From contig NZ_AP014568.1 in assembly GCF_000828895.1 (NCBI RefSeq), forward strand, positions 159,698 through 223,697: a DNA stretch of 64,000 bases, in the 5' to 3' direction. Within the stretch, counting starts at the first letter, position 1; each line of letters begins with the position of its first letter. The notes beneath the pieces are model-generated. The model was not told the DNA's origin. It did no database searches and saw nothing but the letters and a program-made list of their open reading frames with translations. Made by a program: the position numbers and the translations under genes. Of the stretch, positions 10,311-19,701 are shown in pieces. Source of the DNA: Serpentinimonas raichei. Lineage in GTDB: Bacteria > Pseudomonadota > Gammaproteobacteria > Burkholderiales > Burkholderiaceae_C.

Positions 10311-10757
10311 ATGAAATGGCTGATCCCGGTGGATGGTTCGGAGTTGTCGATCGAGGCGGTGGCGTACGCCCTGCGCATGGCGCAGGCCGGGCTGGCGTGC
10401 GAGTTGGTGCTGGTCAATGTGCAAGAGCCGGCCACCTTTTACGAGCTGGTCACGCTGCACGACGCCGAGGCGATCGAGCGCCTGGCCCAGGCCGCTGGCC
10501 AAGATATGTTGGCTGCTGCGCTGGAGCGGGTGCAAGCAGCCGGGCTGCCCTGCAGCACCCACGTGCGCATGGGTGAGCCGGTGGCCCTGCTGCTCGAGGT
10601 GCTGGAAGAAGAGGGCTGCGAGGGCGTGATCATGGGCAGCCACGGCCGTGGCCTGATCGGGCGCACGCTGCTGGGCTCGGTGTCGCAGCAGATGTTGCAG
10701 CACGCGCCGGTGCCGGTGACCTTTGTCAAGCCCGCCCCAGCACCCGAAGCCGACTGA
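10311..10757 (+). CDS. Universal stress protein (UspA family)
   Basis: The 148-aa protein has a Rossmann-like UspA fold. It opens with WLIPVDGSELSIEAVAYAL and ends with the nucleotide-binding signature MGSHGRGLIGRTLLGSVSQQ followed by PVTFVKP. The G-x2-G-x9-G-S/T pattern suggests an ATP-binding subtype. GGAG at 10299-10302 precedes the ATG by 8 nt. It is a cytoplasmic stress-response protein and lies 45 bp upstream of the dienelactone hydrolase gene in the same orientation. Confidence 0.94.
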   Translation: MKWLIPVDGSELSIEAVAYALRMAQAGLACELVLVNVQEPATFYELVTLHDAEAIERLAQAAGQDMLAAALERVQAAGLPCSTHVRMGEPVALLLEVLEEEGCEGVIMGSHGRGLIGRTLLGSVSQQMLQHAPVPVTFVKPAPAPEAD

Positions 10758-10802
10758 CTACCGCCCCGCCCGCACGGGCACCCACCCTCACTGGAGACTT
10801 GC

Positions 10803-11492
10803 ATGAGCGCGTTCCTTGATCTGAAAGCCGCCGACGGTTTCGTCTGCCCTGCTTACCTGGCCCAGCCCGAGGGCACCCCGCGCGGCGCCGTGGTGGTGCT
10901 GCAAGAGATTTTTGGCGTCAATTCGCACATCCGCGCGGTGGCCGACGGTTACGCGGCGGCCGGCTACGTGGCCTTGGCGCCCTCGACCTTTCACCGGGTG
11001 CAAGCCGGGGTGGATCTGGGCTATACCGACGCCGACATGCAGGCCGGCTTTGCCATCACGCTGCAAGTCGATGCCCTGCCGGCGCCGGGCGTGATGGCCG
11101 ACATCCAAGCCGCCATCGACACCTTGGGTCTGGCGGCCGGGGTCAAGGTCGGGATCGTGGGCTATTGCTGGGGTGGGCTGCTGACGTGGCGCAGCGCCTG
11201 CCAGCTCCAGGGCCTATCGGCGGCGGTGCCCTACTACGGCGGCGGCATGACGGTAGGGGCCGACGCCGAGTTGCAGCCCCAATGCCCGGTGCTGGCCCAT
11301 TTTGCCGAGCAAGACCACTGGATCCCGCTCGACACCGTGCGGGCCTTCCAGCAGCGGCATCCGCAGGTGCAGGTGCACACCTACGCGGCGCACCACGGCT
11401 TCAACTGCGACCAGCGCGGCGCGCACCATGGCCCGTCGGCCGAGTTGGCGCGCGAGCGCACGCTGGCCTTCTTGGCCCAGCATCTGGGCTGA
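10803..11492 (+). CDS. Dienelactone hydrolase family protein
   Basis: This is a 229-aa alpha/beta hydrolase. The catalytic triad of dienelactone hydrolases can be read: Cys in GIVGYCWGGLL near residue 123, Asp in FAEQDHWIP near 170, and His in AAHHGFNCD near 200. The N-terminus has LQEIFGVNSHIRAVADGYA, a family hallmark. The family hydrolyses dienelactone in chloroaromatic breakdown, but many members have other or unknown substrates, and no catechol pathway genes are nearby. The ribosome site is GGAG at 10793-10796. A strong terminator follows at 11525-11548. Confidence 0.93.
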   Translation: MSAFLDLKAADGFVCPAYLAQPEGTPRGAVVVLQEIFGVNSHIRAVADGYAAAGYVALAPSTFHRVQAGVDLGYTDADMQAGFAITLQVDALPAPGVMADIQAAIDTLGLAAGVKVGIVGYCWGGLLTWRSACQLQGLSAAVPYYGGGMTVGADAELQPQCPVLAHFAEQDHWIPLDTVRAFQQRHPQVQVHTYAAHHGFNCDQRGAHHGPSAELARERTLAFLAQHLG

Positions 11493-11524
11493 ACCCAAAA
11501 GGCAAGGGTAAACGCCTAAGCCTG

Positions 11525-11548
11525 GCCGCCCGTGGGGCGGCTTTTTTT
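11525..11548 (+). terminator. Rho-independent terminator after the dienelactone hydrolase gene
   Basis: The 7-bp perfect stem GCCGCCC/GGGCGGC with a 3-nt GTG loop is followed directly by seven T residues. It lies 33 bp past the hydrolase stop and ahead of the indolepyruvate oxidoreductase gene, so it separates the two transcripts. Confidence 0.92.
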
Positions 11549-11675
11549 GGCGACAATCTGTGGCAATCGGCAGCAAGCAGCGATCCTGTGAGCGGCCGCA
11601 GCGCACCCGCTGCCGCAGCGGGTGAACGGAAACTGGCGGCCTACCCGGCCCGCCTTGGCGACAGGAGACCACACC

Positions 11676-14600
11676 ATGAACGCACCCTTGCCCGAAGCGG
11701 TTCGGCGCGCCCTTGCCAGCGTCAGTCTGGACGACAAATACACGCTCGACCACGGGCGCGCTTTCATGAGCGGGGTGCAGGCGCTGGTGCGCCTGCCCAT
11801 GCTGCAGCGCCAGCGCGACTTGCGCCTGGGCCGCAACACCGCCGGCTTCATCAGCGGCTACCGCGGCTCGCCCTTGGGCGGCTACGACCAGGCGCTCTGG
11901 AAGGCCAAGGCGCACCTGGCGGCGCAGCAGATCGTGTTTCAGCCCGGCGTGAACGAGGAGCTGGCCGCCACCGCCATATGGGGCACGCAGCAGCTCGGCT
12001 TTGCGCCGCCGGGCAGCCAGCGCTTTGATGGCGTGTTTGGGCTCTGGTACGGCAAGGGGCCGGGTGTGGATCGCAGCGCCGACGTGTTCAAGCACGCCAA
12101 CCTGGCTGGCACCACGCCCTGGGGCGGCGTGATCGCGGTCGCGGGCGACGACCACGTGGCCAAAAGCTCGACCGCCGCGCACCAGAGCGACCACATCTTC
12201 AAAGCCTGCGGGCTGCCGGTGTTCTTCCCGGCCAGCGTGCAGGAAATCCTCGATTTCGGGCTGCACGCCTGGGCCCTGAGCCGCTTTTCCGGCGTCTGGG
12301 CCGGCATGAAAACCATCCAGGAGATCGTGGAATCGAGCGCCGTGGCCGAGATCGACGCGGATCGGGTGCGCATCGTGGCACCCGAGTTCGAGCTGCCCCC
12401 CGGCGGCGTGCACATCCGCTGGCCCGACGCGGCGCTGGAGCAGGAAGCGCGCCTGATGGACACCAAGTGGTACGCCGCACTCGCCTACGTGCGCGCCAAC
12501 CGCCTCAATCACAACGCGATCGAGAGCGCGCACGACCGCTACGGCCTCATTGCCAGCGGCAAGGCCTACAACGACACCCGCCAGGCGCTCAGCGACCTCG
12601 GGCTGGACGACGCCACCTGCCGCCACATCGGGCTGCGGCTGCACAAGGTGGGCGTGGTCTGGCCGCTGGAGGCGCAGACCACGCGCGAGTTCGCCACCGG
12701 ACTGCGCGAGATTCTGGTGGTGGAAGAAAAGCGCCAGGTGATCGAATACCAGCTCAAGGAGGAGCTCTACAACTGGCGCGCCGACGTGCGCCCCGATGTG
12801 CTGGGCAAGTTCGACGAAGTCGGTGCCGACCACAGCGGCGGCGAGTGGTCGATGCCGAATCCGAGCGCGAACCAGTTGTTGCGCGCCAACGCCGACCTGA
12901 CACCGGCGCTGATCGCGCAGGCGCTGGCGCAGCGGCTGGCGCGCCACGGCCTGTTGCCCGAGGGCAGCGAGGTGGCGGCGCGGGTGCAGTCGCACCTCGA
13001 CCGTTTGCAGGGCCAAGCGCTCGCCTTGCAGGTGCTGCGCGCCGACACGCCGCTGGCCGAGCGCCAGCCCTGGTTTTGCTCGGGTTGCCCGCACAACACC
13101 AGCACCCGGGTGCCCGAAGGTTCGCGCGCCTTGGCCGGCATCGGCTGCCACTTCATGACGATCTGGATGGACCGCGCCACCGTGGGCTTTACCCAAATGG
13201 GCGGCGAAGGGGTGCCCTGGGTCGGGCAGCAGCCCTTTAGCCATGAAACGCACGTGTTTGCCAATCTGGGCGATGGCACCTACTTTCACAGCGGCCTGCT
13301 GGCGATCCGCCAGTGCATCGCTTCGGGGGTCAACATCACCTTCAAGCTGCTCTACAACGACGCCGTGGCCATGACCGGCGGCCAGCCGCTGGGCGAGCGC
13401 GCCGAAGGGCACCACGTGCTGCAAATCGCGCACAGCCTGCGCGCCGAAGGGGTGTCGCGCCTGACCGTGGTCACCGACGAGCCCGAAAAATACCGGGGCG
13501 CGCTGCACCAGACCGTGGGCGGCAGCACGCTGCGCCTGCCGGATGGGGTGTCGGTGGAGCACCGCGACCAGCTCGACCGCATCCAGCGCGAGTTTAGGCT
13601 GCTGCCGGGCACCACCGTGATTTTGTACGACCAGACCTGCGCCACCGAAAAGCGGCGCCGGCGCAAGCGCGGCACGCTGGTCGACCCGGCGCGGCGCGTG
13701 CTCATCAACCCCGCCGTGTGCGAGGGCTGCGGCGACTGTGGGGTGCAGAGCAACTGCCTGAGCGTAGAGCCGCTGCAGACCGAGTTCGGGCGCAAGCGCC
13801 AGATCAACCAGAGCAGTTGCAACAAAGATTTTTCCTGCCTCAAGGGTTTTTGCCCGAGCTTCGTCACCGTCGAAGGCGGGCGGCCGCGCAAGGCCAGCCT
13901 AGGCAGCGCCTTGCCCGCGCCCGAGTCGCTGGGCGACTTGCCCGAACCGAGCTTGCCCGGCTGCACCGACAGCCCCGGCGGCGTCTATGGCATCGTGGTG
14001 GCTGGCGTGGGTGGCACCGGGGTCATCACCATCGGCCAGCTGCTGGGGGTGGCGGCGCACCTAGAAGGCAAGGGCGTGGTGACGCAAGACGCCGCCGGGC
14101 TGGCGCAAAAGGGCGGCGCCACCTGGAGCCACGTACTGCTGGCTGAGCAGCAGGAGCGCATCTGCACCACCCGCGTCGGCACCGCAGCGGCCGATTTGAT
14201 CTTGGGCTGCGACGCCATCGTGGCCGCCGGCAAGGAAAGCCTAGCCCGCCTGAGCCCGGGGCGCACGCGGGTGGCGCTCAATGGCCACGTGAGCCCGACA
14301 GCGGCCTTCGTGCACCAACCCGACTGGCACAACCCGGCGGCGCAGTGCCAGGCCACGCTGGAGCGCGTACTGGGCGGCACGGCGGTGGCGGCCTGCGACG
14401 CCGACGCGCTGGCCACGCGCTTGCTGGGCGATGCGCTCTACATCAACCCGCTGCTCTTGGGCTTTGCCTGGCAAAAGGGCTGGCTGCCGCTGCGGCGCGA
14501 GTCGCTGCGGCGGGCGATCGAGCTCAACGCGGTGGCGGTGGCAAAAAACCAGGCCGCGTTCGAGTGGGGCCGCTGGGCCGCGCACGATGGCGCCCGGCTG

Positions 14601-15335
14601 CAGGCGCTGCTGGCCCCGGCGCAAACCATCGCGCTGCAGCCGCGCACGGGCCTGGAGGCCCTGCTGCAGCGGCGCAGCGCCTTTTTGAGCGCCTACCAGA
14701 ACCAGGCCTATGCGCAGCGCTACAGCGCCTTCGTGCGCCGGGTGCAGCAGGCCGAGGCCGCCGCGCTGGGGCCGAAGCAGAGCGCGCTGGCCGAGGCGGT
14801 GGCGCACAACCTGTTCAAGCTCATGGCCTACAAGGACGAGTACGAGGTGGCGCGGCTGCACAGCGAGCCCGAATTTTTGCGCCAGATCGGGGCCCAGTTT
14901 GAAGGCGATTTTGCGCTGCGCTTTCACCTCGCACCCCCGCTGTGGGCGCGCCACGACGAGCGCGGCGTGCCGATCAAGCAGTCTTTTGGCCCGTGGATGC
15001 TGACGGCCTTCAAATGGCTGGCCCGTCTCAAGGGCCTGCGCGGCAGCGCGCTGGATCCCTTTGGCCGCAGCGCCGAGCGGCGCAGCGAGCGCGCCCTGAT
15101 AGTCGAGTACCAGGATTTGATCGAAGAACTGCTGCCGGGCCTGCACCCCGAACGCAAGGCGCTGGCGTTGCAACTGGCGGCGCTGCCCGAGGGCATCAAG
15201 GGCTTTGGCCATGTCAAGGCGCGCCATTTGCAGGCGGTGCGGCTGCGCTGGAGCGAGCTGCTGGGGCAGTGGCGGGCCGCAGCCCAGCCCGCAGCTCAAG
15301 CCGGCGCGCAAAACTCGACTGCAGACCGGGGCTGA
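11676..15335 (+). CDS. Indolepyruvate ferredoxin oxidoreductase, fused large protein
   Basis: The 1219-aa enzyme converts aryl or branched 2-oxoacids such as indolepyruvate to acyl-CoA with reduction of ferredoxin. The N-terminal part carries the pyrimidine-binding and TPP-binding regions (ISGYRGSPLGGYD; LGDGTYFHSGL followed by the TPP-site NDAVAMTGGQPLG). A central cysteine region (CEGCGDCGVQSNC, then CNKDFSCLKGFCPSF) could hold an iron-sulfur cluster. The C-terminal gamma-type domain starts at GIVVAGVGGTGVITIGQLL. It is therefore the IorA-IorB fusion common in proteobacteria. AGGAG at 11663-11667 sets the start at ATG 11676. It stands as a single gene behind a terminator. Confidence 0.93.
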   Translation: MNAPLPEAVRRALASVSLDDKYTLDHGRAFMSGVQALVRLPMLQRQRDLRLGRNTAGFISGYRGSPLGGYDQALWKAKAHLAAQQIVFQPGVNEELAATAIWGTQQLGFAPPGSQRFDGVFGLWYGKGPGVDRSADVFKHANLAGTTPWGGVIAVAGDDHVAKSSTAAHQSDHIFKACGLPVFFPASVQEILDFGLHAWALSRFSGVWAGMKTIQEIVESSAVAEIDADRVRIVAPEFELPPGGVHIRWPDAALEQEARLMDTKWYAALAYVRANRLNHNAIESAHDRYGLIASGKAYNDTRQALSDLGLDDATCRHIGLRLHKVGVVWPLEAQTTREFATGLREILVVEEKRQVIEYQLKEELYNWRADVRPDVLGKFDEVGADHSGGEWSMPNPSANQLLRANADLTPALIAQALAQRLARHGLLPEGSEVAARVQSHLDRLQGQALALQVLRADTPLAERQPWFCSGCPHNTSTRVPEGSRALAGIGCHFMTIWMDRATVGFTQMGGEGVPWVGQQPFSHETHVFANLGDGTYFHSGLLAIRQCIASGVNITFKLLYNDAVAMTGGQPLGERAEGHHVLQIAHSLRAEGVSRLTVVTDEPEKYRGALHQTVGGSTLRLPDGVSVEHRDQLDRIQREFRLLPGTTVILYDQTCATEKRRRRKRGTLVDPARRVLINPAVCEGCGDCGVQSNCLSVEPLQTEFGRKRQINQSSCNKDFSCLKGFCPSFVTVEGGRPRKASLGSALPAPESLGDLPEPSLPGCTDSPGGVYGIVVAGVGGTGVITIGQLLGVAAHLEGKGVVTQDAAGLAQKGGATWSHVLLAEQQERICTTRVGTAAADLILGCDAIVAAGKESLARLSPGRTRVALNGHVSPTAAFVHQPDWHNPAAQCQATLERVLGGTAVAACDADALATRLLGDALYINPLLLGFAWQKGWLPLRRESLRRAIELNAVAVAKNQAAFEWGRWAAHDGARLQALLAPAQTIALQPRTGLEALLQRRSAFLSAYQNQAYAQRYSAFVRRVQQAEAAALGPKQSALAEAVAHNLFKLMAYKDEYEVARLHSEPEFLRQIGAQFEGDFALRFHLAPPLWARHDERGVPIKQSFGPWMLTAFKWLARLKGLRGSALDPFGRSAERRSERALIVEYQDLIEELLPGLHPERKALALQLAALPEGIKGFGHVKARHLQAVRLRWSELLGQWRAAAQPAAQAGAQNSTADRG

Positions 15336-15383
15336 GCCTAGCGCCCCCCTTACACTCGGTGCATTGATTCAACGGGGTGCCGT

Positions 15384-16349
15384 ATGTGGCTAGGGGTGGG
15401 CTTTGCCTTGCTGGCAGGGATGTTGTGGGGCTTGGTGTTTCTGGTGCCGCTGCTGCTGCCCGAATACCCGGCCGCCTTGCTGGCGATGGCGCGCTACCTC
15501 GCCTTTGGGCTGCTGTGCCTGCCGCTGGCCTGGCTCGACTGGGGGGCCTTGCGCCGCCTCACCCGCTCCGACTGGCTCACCGCGCTCAAGCTGGCGGCGG
15601 TGGGCAACCTGGCCTACTACACCTTGCTGGCCAGTTCCATCCAAGGCACCGGCGGGCCACTGACCACGCTCATCATCGGCACCCTGCCGGTGCTGATCGC
15701 CATTGCCGCCAACCAGCGCAACGCCGAACGCGACGGCCTGCTGCCGTGGCGGCGCCTGATGCTGCCGCTGGGCATCATGCTGCTGGGCATCGGGCTGGTG
15801 AACCAGGCCGAGATGACGCGCTTGCTGCAGCAACCCGATGCCTCGCTCACCGCCTACGCGCTGGGCGCCCTGCTGGCGCTGGGGGCGTTGGCCTGCTGGA
15901 CCTGGTACCCGCTGCGCAACGCCGACTGGCTGCGCCAGCACCCAGACCGCAACCCGCGCGTCTGGGCCACGGCGCAGGGGCTGGCTACCTTGCCCATGGC
16001 GCTGTGCGGCTTTGCGCTGGTGTGGGCCTGGATGGCGCTCAGCGGCAGCACCTTCCCCATGCCTTTCGGCCCAGACCCGCTGTTTTTCCTCTCGCTCATG
16101 CTGGCGCTGGGGCTGTTCGCCTCTTGGTGCGGCATCCTGTGCTGGAATCAGGCCAGCAAGCGCCTGCCCACGGCGCTGGCCGGGCAACTGATCGTGTTCG
16201 AGACCGTGGCCGCGCTGATCTACATTTTCTGGTGGCGCGGCGAGTGGCCACAGGGCCTGACCATCGCTGGCATGGCCTTGCTGCTGCTGGGGGTGTGGCT
16301 GGCGCTGCGCATCCGGCCGGTGGCGGCACCGCGCCCAGCGCAAGTTTGA
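15384..16349 (+). CDS. DMT-superfamily (EamA) permease
   Basis: The 321-aa protein has about ten hydrophobic helices in two EamA repeats, including GVGFALLAGMLWGLVFLVPL at the N-terminus, IQGTGGPLTTLIIGTLPVLI near residue 95 and the C-terminal repeat ending WPQGLTIAGMALLLLGVWLA. It is an inner-membrane drug/metabolite transporter, substrate unknown. It starts 48 bp after the oxidoreductase gene and could be co-transcribed with it; it precedes yajC. Confidence 0.88.
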   Translation: MWLGVGFALLAGMLWGLVFLVPLLLPEYPAALLAMARYLAFGLLCLPLAWLDWGALRRLTRSDWLTALKLAAVGNLAYYTLLASSIQGTGGPLTTLIIGTLPVLIAIAANQRNAERDGLLPWRRLMLPLGIMLLGIGLVNQAEMTRLLQQPDASLTAYALGALLALGALACWTWYPLRNADWLRQHPDRNPRVWATAQGLATLPMALCGFALVWAWMALSGSTFPMPFGPDPLFFLSLMLALGLFASWCGILCWNQASKRLPTALAGQLIVFETVAALIYIFWWRGEWPQGLTIAGMALLLLGVWLALRIRPVAAPRPAQV

Positions 16350-16430
16350 GCCTAGGGTTTAGAATGCGCGATTGACATGGGGCCCCAAGTGGCCCGCCCC
16401 CTCCAACGACCCTCTCACAGGAAAACTGCC

Positions 16431-16748
16431 GTGTTCATTTCCCCCGCCTACGCCCAGGCCGCCGCCGGCGACACCACCAGCACCTTGGTCAGCCTGCTGC
16501 CGCTGGTGCTGATGTTCGTGGTGCTGTACTTCATCATGATCCGGCCCCAAATGAAGCGCACCAAAGAGCACAAGCTGATGGTTGCCGCCTTGGCCAAGGG
16601 CGATGAGGTCGTCACCGCTGGCGGCATGCTGGGCCGCATCACCAAGCTGGGCGACGATTTCGTCACCCTGGAACTGACCAGTGGCGTCGAAATCCAAGTG
16701 CAGCGCAGCGCCGTGATGCAACTGATGCCCAAGGGCACCTTCCAGTAA
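16431..16748 (+). CDS. yajC: Preprotein translocase subunit YajC
   Basis: The 105-aa protein has a single N-terminal transmembrane helix (LLPLVLMFVVLYFIMIRPQ) followed by the conserved KRTKEHKLMVAALAKGDEVVTAGG segment of YajC. It associates with SecDF and the SecYEG channel in the inner membrane. A GTG start at 16431 is chosen: AGGA at 16419-16422 lies 8 nt upstream, whereas the longer reading begins with a non-homologous stretch. The yajC-secD-secF order is conserved. A stem-loop follows before secD. Confidence 0.94.
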   Translation: MFISPAYAQAAAGDTTSTLVSLLPLVLMFVVLYFIMIRPQMKRTKEHKLMVAALAKGDEVVTAGGMLGRITKLGDDFVTLELTSGVEIQVQRSAVMQLMPKGTFQ

Positions 16749-16776
16749 GCGACATCGTCGTGGTCTTTTCTCGATA

Positions 16777-16804
16777 GGCCGGGTCCTCACGCCCGGCCGT
16801 TTGG
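16777..16804 (+). terminator. Possible attenuator between yajC and secD
   Basis: The 7-bp stem GGCCGGG/CCCGGCC (16777-16783 with 16792-16798) has an 8-nt loop and is followed by a weak T-rich stretch. The poor T-run suggests partial read-through into secD rather than full termination. Confidence 0.4.
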
Positions 16805-16825
16805 CTTTAATGGAGCCGCCCGCTC

Positions 16826-18721
16826 ATGAACCGATATCCGCTGTGGAAGTACGCCACCATCTTGGTGGCGCTGCTCATCGCCATCCTGTACTCTCTGCCC
16901 AACCTGTATGGTGAAGCGCCGGGGGTGCAGGTCTCTTCCGGCCAGCATGCGGTGCGCATCGACGCCGGCACCCTGACGCGCATCGAGCAAGCGCTGGCGG
17001 AGCGCGAGATCACGCCCACCTCGGTGGTGCTGGAACAGCAGAACATCCAAGCCCTGTTTGACAGCGCCGAAAACCAGCTCCAAGGGCGCGATGCCATCGA
17101 CCGCGCCCTCAACCCCGACCCCGCCGACCCCGGACACGTGGTGGCGCTCAACCTGGTGCCGCGCACCCCGGTCTGGCTGCAAAGCATCAACGCCATGCCT
17201 ATGTACCTCGGGCTCGATTTGCGCGGCGGTGTGCACTTCCTGATGCAGGTCGATATGCCCGGGGCGCTCGACCAGCGCGCCGAGGGCAAGGCGCGCGACA
17301 TCCGCACCACCTTGCGCGAGCAAAACATCCGCCACGCTGGCATCACGCGCGAGGGCCAGGCGGTGGCGGTGCGTTTTCGTGACGAGGCCACGCTGGAAGC
17401 GGCGTTGACGCTGCTGCGCCCGCAGTACACCGACCTGAGCTTCGAGCGCCAACTGGTGGGCGAGCAGCTCAAGCTCATCGGCAGCCTGAGCCCGGAGGCG
17501 CAGCGCCGCATCCAAGAGCAGGCGATCAAGCAAAACATCCTCACGCTGCGCAACCGCATCAACGAACTCGGGGTGGCCGAGCCAGTGATCCAGCAACAAG
17601 GGGCCGACCGTATCGTGGTGCAACTGCCTGGCGTGCTCGACACCGCGCGCGCCAAAGACATTCTGGGCCGCACCGCCACGCTGCAAGTGCGCATGGTCGA
17701 TGAAAGCCCGGCTGGGCGCGCCGCCGAGCGCGGCGAAGGGCCGGTGCCGCTGGGCTCCGAGCGCCACCTGGACCGCGAAGGGCGCACCGTGATCACCCTG
17801 CGCGAGGTGGTGCTCACGGGTGAAAACCTCACCGACGCCCAGGCTGGCTTCGACGGTCAGACGCAGGAGCCGGCGGTGCACCTGTCGCTGGACGCGGCCG
17901 GATCGCGCATTTTCCGCGATGTCACGCGCCAAAACGTGGGCAACCGAATGGCGATTTTGCTGTTCGAGCGCGGCCGCGGCGAGGTGGTGACGGCACCCGT
18001 GATCCGCACCGAGATTGGCGGCGGCCGGGTGCAGATTTCGGGCCAGATGAACACCACCGAGGCGCACAACATCGCGCTGCTGCTGCGCGCCGGCGCGCTG
18101 GCGGCCCCGATGGAGATCGTCGAAGAACGCACCGTCGGCCCGGGCCTAGGGGCCGAGAACATTCGCATGGGCTTTGAGAGCGTGCTCTATGGCTTCCTGG
18201 TGGTGTTGGTCTTCATGGTCGTCTACTACCGCCTGTTCGGGGTGTTTTCAAGCATCGCCCTGACCTTCAACCTGGTGTTGCTGGTCTCGGTGCTGTCGAT
18301 GCTGCAAGCCACGCTCACGCTGCCCGGCATGGCCGCCATGGCGCTCGCGCTGGGGATGGCGATCGACTCCAACGTGCTCATCAACGAGCGCATCCGCGAG
18401 GAGTTGCGCCGCGGGGCCTCACCGCAGGTGGCCATCAACAGCGGCTACGACAGCGCCTGGGGCACCATCCTCGACTCCAACGTCACCTCGCTGCTGGCCG
18501 GGCTGGCGCTGCTGGCCTTTGGCTCCGGGCCGGTGCGCGGTTTCGCGGTGGTGCACTGCATTGGCATCTTGACCAGCATGTTCTCGGCCGTGTTTTTCTC
18601 GCGCGGGCTGGCCAATGCCTGGTACGGGCGGCAGAAAAAACTCAAATCCATCTCGATCGGTGTGATCTGGCAGCCGCCTGCGGCCGATGCAGCCAAGCCC
18701 GGCTCACCATCCGCCAATTGA
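16826..18721 (+). CDS. secD: Protein translocase subunit SecD
   Basis: The 631-aa inner-membrane subunit drives late, proton-motive-force-dependent steps of Sec export. It has an N-terminal helix (YATILVALLIAILYSLPNLYG), the conserved LGLDLRGGVHFLMQVD, a large periplasmic domain, and the six-helix C-terminal RND-like region with MALALGMAIDSNVLINERIREE and FTSMFSAVF-type ending. Length fits the family. It is 20 bp upstream of secF, the usual order. Confidence 0.97.
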   Translation: MNRYPLWKYATILVALLIAILYSLPNLYGEAPGVQVSSGQHAVRIDAGTLTRIEQALAEREITPTSVVLEQQNIQALFDSAENQLQGRDAIDRALNPDPADPGHVVALNLVPRTPVWLQSINAMPMYLGLDLRGGVHFLMQVDMPGALDQRAEGKARDIRTTLREQNIRHAGITREGQAVAVRFRDEATLEAALTLLRPQYTDLSFERQLVGEQLKLIGSLSPEAQRRIQEQAIKQNILTLRNRINELGVAEPVIQQQGADRIVVQLPGVLDTARAKDILGRTATLQVRMVDESPAGRAAERGEGPVPLGSERHLDREGRTVITLREVVLTGENLTDAQAGFDGQTQEPAVHLSLDAAGSRIFRDVTRQNVGNRMAILLFERGRGEVVTAPVIRTEIGGGRVQISGQMNTTEAHNIALLLRAGALAAPMEIVEERTVGPGLGAENIRMGFESVLYGFLVVLVFMVVYYRLFGVFSSIALTFNLVLLVSVLSMLQATLTLPGMAAMALALGMAIDSNVLINERIREELRRGASPQVAINSGYDSAWGTILDSNVTSLLAGLALLAFGSGPVRGFAVVHCIGILTSMFSAVFFSRGLANAWYGRQKKLKSISIGVIWQPPAADAAKPGSPSAN

Positions 18722-18740
18722 TTAGCAAGGGGTTGTAGCC

Positions 18741-19694
18741 ATGGAATTTTTCCGCGTCAAAAAAGACATCCCGTTCATGCGCCATGCGGTGCTGCTGAAC
18801 GCGATTTCACTCACTCTGTTTGCGCTGGCGGTGTTCTTCCTCGTCACGCGCGGGCTCAACCTATCGGTCGAGTTCACCGGCGGCACGGTGGTCGAGGTGA
18901 CCTACCAGCAACCAGCCGACCTGGAGCAGGTGCGCAGCACCTTGGCCGGCATCGGCTACACCGAGGTGACGGTGCAATACTTCGGTACCACGCGCGACGT
19001 GCTGATGCGCCTGCCGCCGCTGCCCGGCGTGGGCTCGGGCGAGCAAAGCCAAGCGGTGCTGGAGGCGCTGCGCGCGCACGACCCGACGGTGGAGCTGCGC
19101 CGCACCGAATTCGTCGGGCCGCAGGTGGGGCAGGAGCTGGTCACCGACGGCATATTGGCGCTGCTGTTCGTGATCATCGGCATCACGGTGTACTTGGCTT
19201 TTCGCTTTGAATGGAAGTTCTCGATCGCCGCCATCGTCGCCAACTTGCACGATGTGGTCATCATCTTGGGCTTTTTTGCTTTCTTCCAGTGGGAGTTCTC
19301 GCTCGCCGTGCTGGCCGCCACGCTGGCGGTGCTGGGCTACTCGGTGAACGAATCGGTGGTGATTTTTGACCGCATCCGCGAGACCTTCAAGCGCCAGCGC
19401 AAGATGAGCACGCAGGAGGTGATCGACCACGCCATCACCTCGACCATGAGCCGCACCATCATCACGCACGGCACCACCGAGGCGATGGTGATCTCGATGC
19501 TGCTGTTTGGTGGCCCGGTGTTGCACTACTTCGCGCTGGCGTTGACCATCGGCATTCTGTTTGGCATCTACTCCTCGATCTTCGTCGCCACCGGGGTGGC
19601 GATGGCGCTGGGGATCAAGCGCGAGGATCTGATCAAGGCCACGCCGCAGATGGTGGAAAACCCGGACGACCCCAACGCTGGGGCGCAGATTTGA
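18741..19694 (+). CDS. secF: Protein translocase subunit SecF
   Basis: The 317-aa partner of SecD. It opens with VKKDIPFMRHAVLLNAISL, then GLNLSVEFTGGTVVEV (the LSVDFTGG-type SecF motif), and has the C-terminal helices with LGYSVNESVVIFDRIRETF and SRTIITHGTT. A good AGGGG ribosome site lies just upstream. It ends 7 bp from the end of the convergent dprA gene with no obvious terminator between them. Confidence 0.97.
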   Translation: MEFFRVKKDIPFMRHAVLLNAISLTLFALAVFFLVTRGLNLSVEFTGGTVVEVTYQQPADLEQVRSTLAGIGYTEVTVQYFGTTRDVLMRLPPLPGVGSGEQSQAVLEALRAHDPTVELRRTEFVGPQVGQELVTDGILALLFVIIGITVYLAFRFEWKFSIAAIVANLHDVVIILGFFAFFQWEFSLAVLAATLAVLGYSVNESVVIFDRIRETFKRQRKMSTQEVIDHAITSTMSRTIITHGTTEAMVISMLLFGGPVLHYFALALTIGILFGIYSSIFVATGVAMALGIKREDLIKATPQMVENPDDPNAGAQI

Positions 19695-19701
19695 GGCCCT
19701 T